A DNA stretch of 45,480 nt from Bacteroidales bacterium. Its GTDB lineage: Bacteria > Bacteroidota > Bacteroidia > Bacteroidales > TTA-H9. The translations under genes and the position numbers were made by a program. The notes beneath the pieces are model-generated. The model worked only from the letters and a program-made list of their open reading frames with translations, was not told where the DNA came from and made no database searches. The DNA lies in assembly GCA_028689615.1 (NCBI GenBank), contig JAQVCV010000036.1:1-45480 (forward strand), read 5' to 3'. This document shows, piece after piece, positions 7,087-14,714 of the stretch. The stretch's first letter is position 1. Each line of letters begins with the position of its first letter.

Positions 7087-9900
7087 ATGAAACATCTCTT
7101 CTTCTTTCGCATAGCAGCTACCATGCTCTTATTCATGGCCTTAGCTCATGCCACCCTTTTCTCACAAGTCATTACTACCGATCCCCCGTTTCCCACAATC
7201 GACGATCAGGTTGTTGTAACCTATGATATATCGCAGGGAAACGGAGGATTGCTAGGTGTTGCACCCCCGTTTTACGCTCATGCAGGGGTAATTACCAACC
7301 TCAGCACCGGACCTACAAATTGGCGTCACGTTGTAGCTGACTGGAATGTGAATACCGACAAATGCAAACTGACCGCGCTTGGCGGCAATCTATACCAACT
7401 TGTTATAGGTCCGAGCATCCGCGAGTTTTACAACGTTCCGGAATCGGAAACGGTGCTGCAACTCGCCTTTGTTTTCCGAAACTCTGACGGATCAAAGGTT
7501 GGTAGAAGTGCTGATGGAACTGATATTTATGCCAATGTATATGAGGGAGGGCTGAGCCTGAACATCATAAACCCTGAGAATAATACCTTTGTAACGCCAG
7601 GAACTGTAGTTGCCTATAAAGCGCAGTCAGACGATGCCTCCCTCACCACTTTCTATCTCGACAACGTGCAACAGGCTTCGACTACCACTTCAACCCTCGA
7701 AGGTTCAGTTACCATAGCCAATGCCGGTCTTCATTGGCTGAAATTCACAGCTACCGATGGTACAGAAACTGTGGCCGATTCAGTATGGGTTTACGCAGTG
7801 ACTAATTCACCCGTTGCAGAACTTCCTTCAGGGTTACGTCTTGGAATCAATTATATTGATAACCAGACAGCAACACTTGTACTTCACGATCCGCCCGCGC
7901 TTAAACAAACAGTTTTTGTTTTAGGAGATTTCAACAATTGGATCCCCTATTCTGAGTTCCAAATGAACAGAACACCCGACGGGAAGCACTTCTGGCTGAC
8001 CCTGCACGGTCTGACGCCAGGAGAAGAATACGCGTTCCAGTATCTGATAGATGGGACTCTTAAAATAGCTGAACCCTATACCAACAAAATCCTCGACCCC
8101 TGGAACGACAGCTACATCCCTCCTTCCACTTACCCCAATCTAAAACCCTATCCAACAGGTAAAACCACAGGTATTGTAAGTGTGCTTCAAACCAATCAGC
8201 AACCTTACAACTGGGAAGTAGAAAACTTTGAAACCCCTGCCCCTGAAGACCTTGTGATTTATGAGATGCTTATTCGTGATTTCGTGGCCACCCGCGATGT
8301 AAAAACCATTCGTGACACACTCAGCTATCTTAAACGACTGGGCGTAAATGCCATAGAACTGATGCCAATTAACGAATTCGAGGGCAACGACTCCTGGGGC
8401 TACAACCCCGCCTTCTATTTTGCTCCCGACAAAGCCTACGGACGAGCCAACGATTACAAAGCCTTTATAGATGAGTGCCATAAAAACGGTATCGCGGTGA
8501 TAATTGACATGGTTTTGAACCATTCATACGGCCAATCGCCTCTCGTTCAGATGTATTTCACTCCCGATCCCAACGGCGGTGGACAGCCATCAGCCGACAA
8601 CCCATGGTACAACGAAGTATGCCCAAATACTGAATATTGCTGGGGCTACGACTTCAACCACCAGAGCATTTACACTCAAGCTTTTGTGGACAGCGTGAAC
8701 CACTTTTGGCTCAGCGAGTACAAAGTTGATGGTTTCAGATTCGATTTCACCAAAGGCTTCACCAACGTGGTAAACAATGGGTGGGATTACGACTTCAGCC
8801 GCATCAACATTCTGAAAAGGATGAACAACCAGATTAAGGCAGTGAAGGCCGATGCAATCGTAATACTGGAACACCTCACAGCCAATAGCGAAGAAAAAGA
8901 ACTGGCCTCTGCGGGAATGCTCCTTTGGGGCAATCTCAATTATGCATACGGCGAAGGGGTAATGGGCTATTTATCAGGCAGCAATTTCTCATCCATCAAC
9001 TACAAGTCACGGGGTTGGACTGTGCCTCACCTGGTTGGCTATATGGAGAGCCACGACGAAGAGCGGGAAATGTTTCGCGCGTTAAACTTTGGCAACGACT
9101 CAGTTTCAACATACAGAATACAAGAATTAACCACGGCGCTCAAGCGGATGGAGTTGGCCGGAGCGATGTTTTTCACCATCCCGGGTCCGAAAATGATCTG
9201 GCAATTTGGTGAATTGGGCTACGACGTGAGCATTGACGACCCTTGCCGCCTGTGTGCCAAGCCCTTGCATTGGGAATACCAGCTAGATTACCGTAGGGCT
9301 TATCTGTTCAAAGTATGGGCCGAACTGATCAAACTTAAAAAAACACACGAGGTATTCAAAACAACCGATTTCACACTTTACGCTGCCGGTGCTTACAAGT
9401 CGCTTCACCTCAACCATCCTGATATGAACGCGATGGTGGTGGGCAACTTCTGGATCCGAGCTCAAACCAAAAAGCCTGTGTTCCAACATACCGGCTGGTG
9501 GTACGACTATTTCAGCGGCGACTCGATCAACGTAATTGAAGCTGACATGTATCTGCCCCTGCAAGCAGGAGAGTACCGCATTTACACCGATAAACGCCTT
9601 GCCAAACCCAATATTGGAACAGGCACAACAGAGCCAGAAACAGCTGAAAATCAGATGACTCTTTTCCCAAATCCTGCTAATGAAAGCGTTATGCTTGCAT
9701 TTGTTTCCGACACATACGGGAAGTCAGTACTACAAATTTTCGATCTCAATGGAAAAAGACTGGTAGAGTTGAACGGAATCGAAACTGAACGAGGACTGAA
9801 CCAAATTCAGATTCCACTTAAAGGATTAAAAACTGGTCTGTACTTTGTTCAGCTAATCAGAGGAAACCACTCTGAAACCCAGCGCCTCATTATCAAATAG
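7087..9900 (+). CDS. T9SS-secreted GH13 alpha-amylase family glycosidase
   Basis: The 937 residues start with a signal peptide (to about residue 27). Beta-sandwich modules fill about 30-250. An isoamylase-like E-set/CBM48-type module follows at about 255-340 (VFVLGDFNNWIPYSEFQMNR). The GH13 barrel spans about 375-800. Its four classic regions are present: IDMVLNH, DGFRFDFTKGF (nucleophile D553), VILEHL (acid/base E595) and MESHDEER (D657). The last 80 residues are a type A T9SS sorting domain (LFPNPANESVMLAF to GLYFVQLIRG). The enzyme should cleave alpha-1,4 glucan outside the cell and be secreted and surface-anchored by T9SS, rather than being a SusG-type lipoprotein. It follows the LacI-type regulator and faces away from susCDE, with which it forms a small starch locus. 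The GH13 subfamily was not determined. Confidence 0.93.
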   Translation: MKHLFFFRIAATMLLFMALAHATLFSQVITTDPPFPTIDDQVVVTYDISQGNGGLLGVAPPFYAHAGVITNLSTGPTNWRHVVADWNVNTDKCKLTALGGNLYQLVIGPSIREFYNVPESETVLQLAFVFRNSDGSKVGRSADGTDIYANVYEGGLSLNIINPENNTFVTPGTVVAYKAQSDDASLTTFYLDNVQQASTTTSTLEGSVTIANAGLHWLKFTATDGTETVADSVWVYAVTNSPVAELPSGLRLGINYIDNQTATLVLHDPPALKQTVFVLGDFNNWIPYSEFQMNRTPDGKHFWLTLHGLTPGEEYAFQYLIDGTLKIAEPYTNKILDPWNDSYIPPSTYPNLKPYPTGKTTGIVSVLQTNQQPYNWEVENFETPAPEDLVIYEMLIRDFVATRDVKTIRDTLSYLKRLGVNAIELMPINEFEGNDSWGYNPAFYFAPDKAYGRANDYKAFIDECHKNGIAVIIDMVLNHSYGQSPLVQMYFTPDPNGGGQPSADNPWYNEVCPNTEYCWGYDFNHQSIYTQAFVDSVNHFWLSEYKVDGFRFDFTKGFTNVVNNGWDYDFSRINILKRMNNQIKAVKADAIVILEHLTANSEEKELASAGMLLWGNLNYAYGEGVMGYLSGSNFSSINYKSRGWTVPHLVGYMESHDEEREMFRALNFGNDSVSTYRIQELTTALKRMELAGAMFFTIPGPKMIWQFGELGYDVSIDDPCRLCAKPLHWEYQLDYRRAYLFKVWAELIKLKKTHEVFKTTDFTLYAAGAYKSLHLNHPDMNAMVVGNFWIRAQTKKPVFQHTGWWYDYFSGDSINVIEADMYLPLQAGEYRIYTDKRLAKPNIGTGTTEPETAENQMTLFPNPANESVMLAFVSDTYGKSVLQIFDLNGKRLVELNGIETERGLNQIQIPLKGLKTGLYFVQLIRGNHSETQRLIIK

Positions 9901-9924
9901 ATTCGGTATTGCTTTTTCTAAATC

Positions 9925-9965
9925 CCGGGGTGAAAGATCTAAAAACAATGGATCTGACACCCCGG
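9925..9965 (+). terminator. Hairpin downstream of the GH13 gene, possible terminator
   Basis: CCGGGGTG (9925-9932) pairs perfectly with CACCCCGG (9958-9965). AGATC (9935-9939) and GATCT (9951-9955) form an inner stem. There is no good U-tract after it, so intrinsic termination is uncertain. The rest of the gap to 10053 has only a weak promoter-like TAATTTTA at 10022-10029. Confidence 0.45.
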
Positions 9966-10053
9966 AACTGTTTCCAAAACATAGAGTGAAGGATAAGACT
10001 AAATTAATCAGCCGTTTTTCCTAATTTTACACCCAATTTACAAACCAATTCTT

Positions 10054-11481
10054 ATGACAAACTCCACCAAATCAGTTTTCAGCCTGATTCTGAGCATTTT
10101 TATAACAATCAATTCACAGAGCCAGATCACCTTCGACAAGTGGTTTGAAGGGAAAACTATGCGTTTCGACTATTTTCATTCAGGCAACTCGTTGCAGGAG
10201 CATTTTGCAGCCGACAGGGCTCTTAACGACGGAGCATGGAGTGGCAGCCAAACACAACTGATTGACAAACTCCGCTATGGTTTGTACTTCTATGAAATAA
10301 GCGATCCGAAAACCAATACAGTATTGTACAGCAGAGGCTTTGCAAGCATTTTCGGTGAATGGCAAACAACTCCGGAAGCAGAGCAAGAGTGGGGAACATT
10401 TCACGAATCAATGCGGTTTCCCTGGCCCAAACAGATCGTGAATCTTACCCTATACAAAAGAGACAGCCGCAACGAATTTCAACCCATCTGGAACTATGCA
10501 GTCAACCCTGAATCCATAACAGCCATACCTCAACCCTTAGTCAACGGATTGAAAACGTGGAATTATATGAACAACGGACCTTCGACAGAAAAAGTTGATA
10601 TAGTTGTTTTGGGTGATGGATATACTCAGGATCAAATGCCGAAGTTTGCGGCCGATGTTAAACGACTCACTGAGGAATTATTCAATGTGGAACCCTTTAA
10701 AAGCCGCCGGAATGAATTTAACGTGTGGGTGGTTGAAACCCCTTGCACAACACCGGGAGTCAACAAACCTCATCCACAAGAATTTAACCGCACGCCTCTG
10801 TCGCTAAGCTACGGCGCATTCGACTCTGAACGTTACCTTTTGGGATTCGACAACCGCGCCATCCGCGATGCAGCTTCAGCCGTCCCCTATGAATTTATGT
10901 GCATCATAGTTAACGAACGAACCTACGGAGGAGGAGGCATTTACAACCTCTATGCTACTACTTCGGCCGACAACAAATTTGGAGATTACATTTTTGTACA
11001 TGAATTTGGGCATCATTTCGCGGCACTTGCCGACGAATACTACACTTCAGCCACAAGCTACGAAGCCCCAAGCATAGAACTTGAACCTTGGGAAGCTAAC
11101 ATTACAGCACTAAAAGATCCCAAAACCCTGAAATGGAAACATCTTACTGACCCCTCGACACCAATACCAACACCCTGGAATAAAGAAGATTTCGATGCAT
11201 TTAGCTATGAAATTCAAAGAGAAAGAACCAAAATAAGGGCAGAAAAAAAGCCCGAGAGCGTTATGGAGGAACTTTTTGAGAGAGAAAGAACTCATGAAAG
11301 AGAGATGATAAAAAAAATGGAATTCACGGGTAAAGTTGGAGCCTTTGAAGGAGCCGGATATCAACCCAAAGGACTTTACAGGCCTGAGACTGATTGCATC
11401 ATGTTCACCCGAAACCGACAGGCTTTTTGCAAGGTATGCCAGGCAGCCATAGCCGAAGTTATCGACCAGTACACCAAATAA
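10054..11481 (+). CDS. Peptidase M64 (IgA-peptidase-like) family metalloprotease, secreted
   Basis: The 475 residues begin with a signal peptide ending near SQSQ (about residue 25). An N-terminal beta-rich domain (TFDKWFEGKTMRFDY) precedes the catalytic domain, which begins VDIVVLGDGYTQDQM, a hallmark of this family. The zinc site is HEFGHHFAALADEYY, with H316, E317 and H320 as the HExxH and D327/E328 following. The usual glycine of the M64 HExxHxxGxx motif reads Ala here. A conserved cysteine-containing ending (DCIMFTRNRQAFCKVCQAAI) matches M64 proteins. The family is named after a Clostridium IgA protease, but most Bacteroidota members have unknown substrates. No T9SS sorting domain is seen. 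The stop codon is one base before the next gene's ATG, so the two are cotranscribed. Confidence 0.88.
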   Translation: MTNSTKSVFSLILSIFITINSQSQITFDKWFEGKTMRFDYFHSGNSLQEHFAADRALNDGAWSGSQTQLIDKLRYGLYFYEISDPKTNTVLYSRGFASIFGEWQTTPEAEQEWGTFHESMRFPWPKQIVNLTLYKRDSRNEFQPIWNYAVNPESITAIPQPLVNGLKTWNYMNNGPSTEKVDIVVLGDGYTQDQMPKFAADVKRLTEELFNVEPFKSRRNEFNVWVVETPCTTPGVNKPHPQEFNRTPLSLSYGAFDSERYLLGFDNRAIRDAASAVPYEFMCIIVNERTYGGGGIYNLYATTSADNKFGDYIFVHEFGHHFAALADEYYTSATSYEAPSIELEPWEANITALKDPKTLKWKHLTDPSTPIPTPWNKEDFDAFSYEIQRERTKIRAEKKPESVMEELFERERTHEREMIKKMEFTGKVGAFEGAGYQPKGLYRPETDCIMFTRNRQAFCKVCQAAIAEVIDQYTK

Positions 11482-11482
11482 A

Positions 11483-13705
11483 ATGGAGGCTATCAATAAG
11501 TGTTTTAAATTCAAAATACTGATTTTTCTGCTGGGATTGTTTTGGATACCACTTAGCGTATCAGCAGAAACCGACAGTCTCAACCGACTATTAACCAGGG
11601 CTAAAAGCGACACAGAAAAAATAAGACTCCTTAACCAAATAGCTCTCGAACAACTCGATTTTGACTTAAGTTTGGCCCGTAAGACTGCCCAAAAAGCGTT
11701 GCATCTGTCTTTAAAAAGCAACTACGCCCGGGGAGTTGCACAATGCTATGAAACAAATGCCCACATAAGTTTTTTTGAAAACGATTACCATTCAGCTATC
11801 CGCTTGTGGAAAAAATCGCTCTTAACATCCTACCTGCCTTCAGATTATTCCAGAATCAACCAACTTTTGGGAAATACTTACATGCAAATGGGAAACTACG
11901 ATTCTGCTTTATGGCACTACATCAGGGCAGAAAAAATGGTTCTTCACTCCATTTCGCCTCTTGAGCATTCCTATTTATTTGAAGACCAATCGGTAGCACT
12001 CGTAAATCTCAATCAATTCGATTCAGCTTACAACGTACTGCAACAAGGGATTAATCTGCTTGAAGAAACCATCAAAAACATTGCTTCCGACAAGACTGAA
12101 TACAACAAAATGCTAATCCAGATAGCCTCACTGCAGGGTCAGGCAGGAAATGTTCTGTTCAAAGCCGGAAAATTTACAGATGCCTCTGCACTTCTTCACA
12201 AAGCAGTTGCAGTATTAACCATCCTGGGCGAAACAAACCTGCTTCCCATTCTATACGACGACCAGGGCGACATTTTTAAAGCCATAGGAAATTACGATAA
12301 AGCCATAGAAAGTTATTACAAAGCCTTAAAAATCAACGAAGAAAAAAACGATAAACTGGCAGTTGCGGCTTCCTACAACAGCATTGCCGGCATCTATTAT
12401 GAACAGAATGCGTTTCAAAAAGCCGAGGAGTTGTTCAGAGCCGCTTTTAACATACATTCAGAAGTTGGCAACAAGGCCGGCATTGCACAACTACTCAACA
12501 ATCTTGGAGAGGTGCAACGCAACATCGGAAACCTTGACTCAGCAATGAGCCTATACAAAGAGGCCATCAAGATAAACCAACGAATGAACAACCAATTGTG
12601 GATGGGGGTCAATTATCAAAACATTGGTGAAGTGTTTTTGCAAGCCAACAACTATCAGGAGGCTATAGAAAACTTCAACAAGGCCCTCCAATACTATAAA
12701 GCAACAGGCAACAAGACCTATTTGACAAGTCTTAACAACAGTCTAGGGAGCTACTACCTTCAGAAAAAGGACTATACATTAGCGAAAAAACACTTTGAAG
12801 AAGCTTTTGACAATGCCCAACGGTCAAACATACAAGGTGATATCAAAATATCAGCCAAAGGTTTATCTGAGATTGCCGAACACACCGGCGATTATAAAAA
12901 AGCGCTCTACTATTTTAAACTCTTCAACACTCAGAGCGAGATGCTTTTAAATGTTGAAATGAACAGGCAAATGGCCGAAATTCAGTCGAGGCATGAACTT
13001 GAAAAAAAAGAAAACGAAATAACGATCCAAAAAGAACAGATCAACATTCTCGAAAAAAATGAGAAAATCAGCGACTTAGTACTCCAGGCAAGCATGGTAG
13101 CCTTTATACTATTATCGGTTATAGCTTACCTTGTTTACAGCAGAAAACAAAACAGATCAAGATCGGAAATTGATCTCGCGAAAAAAAGCCAGGAGGTTAT
13201 GGAAGCCAGGCAGGCCTTGATGGAAGCCGATATTAAGAACAAGGAGCAAGAGAAGCAAATTCTTAATCAGGAACTCCACCAAAAAAACAACCACTTGATT
13301 AACATGGCCTTATACCTAGCTCACAAAAATGACTTTATCAATGAGTTGAAAACAGGACTCAAAGAAACCCGCAGCCTTTCCGGCGATGATAAAGAGAAAA
13401 GACTTAACGAATTGATTCTAAAAATAAGTCAACAAACCAGAACTTCGAGAGAACTTGACCGACTACAATCTGAAATTGAACTTGCCAACGACGCTTTTTT
13501 TAAGAAATTAGAACATATCTGCCCTGAAATGACCGAAAACGAGCGCCAACTTTCTGCACTTTTGCGAATCAACCTCTCATCAAAAGAAATTGCATCGCTC
13601 AACAACATTTCCACTAAAGCTGTAGAAATGAGCCGCTACCGTCTGCGAAAAAAATTAAACCTTGAAGGTAACAACACTCTGACCGATTTTCTTCAGCAAC
13701 TTTAG
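11483..13705 (+). CDS. TPR-repeat membrane protein with C-terminal LuxR-like HTH
   Basis: The 740-residue protein has a signal or anchor segment (about 9-27) and roughly ten tetratricopeptide repeats from about 60 to 490 (for example YDKAIESYYKALKINEEKND and YQEAIENFNKALQYYKATGN). One transmembrane helix follows near residue 535 (LQASMVAFILLSVIAYLVYS). A long charged coiled coil spans about 545-650. The C-terminal DNA-binding-like region carries ENERQLSALLRINLSSKEIA and then NNISTKAVEMSRYRLRKKL. This layout is common in Bacteroidota and is thought to place a TPR sensor in the periplasm and the HTH in the cytoplasm. It starts one base after the M64 peptidase stop, so both should be made together. 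Its targets are unknown; the peptidase operon itself or the downstream redox cluster are candidates. Confidence 0.85.
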   Translation: MEAINKCFKFKILIFLLGLFWIPLSVSAETDSLNRLLTRAKSDTEKIRLLNQIALEQLDFDLSLARKTAQKALHLSLKSNYARGVAQCYETNAHISFFENDYHSAIRLWKKSLLTSYLPSDYSRINQLLGNTYMQMGNYDSALWHYIRAEKMVLHSISPLEHSYLFEDQSVALVNLNQFDSAYNVLQQGINLLEETIKNIASDKTEYNKMLIQIASLQGQAGNVLFKAGKFTDASALLHKAVAVLTILGETNLLPILYDDQGDIFKAIGNYDKAIESYYKALKINEEKNDKLAVAASYNSIAGIYYEQNAFQKAEELFRAAFNIHSEVGNKAGIAQLLNNLGEVQRNIGNLDSAMSLYKEAIKINQRMNNQLWMGVNYQNIGEVFLQANNYQEAIENFNKALQYYKATGNKTYLTSLNNSLGSYYLQKKDYTLAKKHFEEAFDNAQRSNIQGDIKISAKGLSEIAEHTGDYKKALYYFKLFNTQSEMLLNVEMNRQMAEIQSRHELEKKENEITIQKEQINILEKNEKISDLVLQASMVAFILLSVIAYLVYSRKQNRSRSEIDLAKKSQEVMEARQALMEADIKNKEQEKQILNQELHQKNNHLINMALYLAHKNDFINELKTGLKETRSLSGDDKEKRLNELILKISQQTRTSRELDRLQSEIELANDAFFKKLEHICPEMTENERQLSALLRINLSSKEIASLNNISTKAVEMSRYRLRKKLNLEGNNTLTDFLQQL

Positions 13706-13739
13706 AATAGAGGTATCAAAAAATCTTTAATTCGCAATT

Positions 13740-13845
13740 TGTAGAGCAATTATAAAACATATTATATTATAATTCAAATATTTAAACTCAACCATTGTAG
13801 AGTTACAACATCAAGAAAACCTAAAAAATTGCTGATTCTGTAGAG
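13740..13845. repeat. Three TGTAGAG direct repeats upstream of the redox cluster
   Basis: TGTAGAG occurs at 13740-13746, 13796-13802 and 13839-13845, all on the plus strand, between the TPR-HTH gene and the predicted promoter at 13888. Spacings are 56 and 43 bases. The surrounding DNA is very AT-rich, so a short repeat may arise by chance. If real, these could be regulator-binding half-sites. Confidence 0.25.
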
Positions 13846-13887
13846 GCGAAACAAGGAAAAAACACAGCCAGAATCCAAATATGGATG

Positions 13888-13912
13888 TACCTTTGCCTCA
13901 TTAACGCGTTAA
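13888..13912 (+). promoter_or_regulatory. Predicted promoter of the redox cluster with an overlapping palindrome
   Basis: TACCTTTG (13888-13895) is a full -7 match. Transcription would start near 13902. The perfect 12-base palindrome TTAACGCGTTAA lies at 13901-13912, right over the predicted start site, a position suited to a repressor. The leader to the tlpA-like ATG (14166) would be about 264 bases, unusually long for this window. Confidence 0.5.
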
Positions 13913-13954
13913 AGCGCGACGTTCTTTCTAAACCTACCACCAATTTACAAACCA

Positions 13955-14035
13955 ATGCGAAAGCTGAAAGGAATTGCCGATGCCGATTACCGAATTTTGG
14001 TTTATAGCGTGCTTTGTTTCATACAATTAAGGTAA
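13955..14035 (+). CDS. Possible 26-residue leader peptide or small protein
   Basis: An ATG at 13955 opens 26 codons ending in TAA at 14033. The peptide begins MRKLKGIADADYRILVYS and ends VLCFIQLR. It lies inside the predicted long leader of the tlpA-like gene. The 17 bases ending on the first two bases of this ATG (CCAATTTACAAACCAAT, 13940-13956) also occur exactly at 10033-10049, just before the ATG of the M64 peptidase. That suggests a real translation-start context. It could instead be the remnant of a lost gene. No family is recognised. Confidence 0.3.
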   Translation: MRKLKGIADADYRILVYSVLCFIQLR

Positions 14036-14165
14036 ACGAACCTCATTGGCATTCCTTTCTTTTTTTGCTAACGATTCTTTGTTTTATACAAAACATCTTA
14101 TAATTCGGAATTGTTATAAGGCTAGAATCGCACGATTAAATCCTCACTTTAAAAACCATTCTAAG

Positions 14166-14696
14166 ATGAAAAAGGCGCTATTCACCTCCTTACTAATTCT
14201 GTCGGTATTTAGTGTTACGCTGGCACAAGAAAAAACAGAAAAGATCCTACCGAAATTGCCATCAGTTGACGTTAAAACTCCTGATGGTAAGATAATTAAC
14301 ACAGCAACCCTCTCAAACGACGGCAAGCCAATGATTATCAGTTTTTGGGCGTTATGGTGCAAACCTTGTATCAAGGAACTTACAACTATAGCCGATGTTT
14401 ACGATGAATGGCAGGAAGAGACTGGTGTTAAAATCATTGCTGTGTCGATTGACGATGCCAGATCGTCGGCCAGGGTGAAGCCCACTGCAGATGGAAAAGG
14501 GTGGACCTACGACCTGATTCTGGATCAAAACAGCGACTTCAAGCGCGCCATGAATGTGAATCTTATACCCCATACCTTTCTCATCAACGGGAAGGGTGAG
14601 ATTGTTTGGCAACACACTTCCTTTTCAGAAGGAGCAGAGCTCGAATTGATTGAGCTGGTGCGCAAGGTTAGCAAAGGTGAAGATATTACTGAATAA
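14166..14696 (+). CDS. TlpA-like thioredoxin-fold thiol:disulfide oxidoreductase, periplasmic
   Basis: I chose the ATG at 14166, giving 176 residues, because it is followed at once by a signal peptide (MKKALFTSLLILSVFSVTLA, cleaved before QEK). The upstream in-frame ATG at 14046 would add 40 residues with no signal character. The thioredoxin fold carries the active site WCKPC (C65, C68), an AlkA/TlpA-type start (LPSVDVKTPDGKIINTATL), and the cis-proline segment NLIPHTFLING. Such proteins reduce or isomerise disulfides on exported proteins and receive electrons from DsbD, which is encoded three genes downstream. It is followed after 18 bases by the DUF6029 gene, so this is probably the first structural gene of a redox operon. 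Confidence 0.88.
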   Translation: MKKALFTSLLILSVFSVTLAQEKTEKILPKLPSVDVKTPDGKIINTATLSNDGKPMIISFWALWCKPCIKELTTIADVYDEWQEETGVKIIAVSIDDARSSARVKPTADGKGWTYDLILDQNSDFKRAMNVNLIPHTFLINGKGEIVWQHTSFSEGAELELIELVRKVSKGEDITE

Positions 14697-14714
14697 GATC
14701 AAACTACTATAGCT

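Noticed and set aside
11110-11721. 203-codon minus-strand reading frame across the M64/TPR gene junction
   Set aside because: It is antisense to two well-supported genes, with no recognisable domain and low-complexity composition.
13749-13773. ATTATAA/TTATAAT inverted repeat as the terminator of the TPR-HTH gene
   Set aside because: It is purely AT pairs in an AT-rich stretch, so the stem would be weak and is expected by chance.
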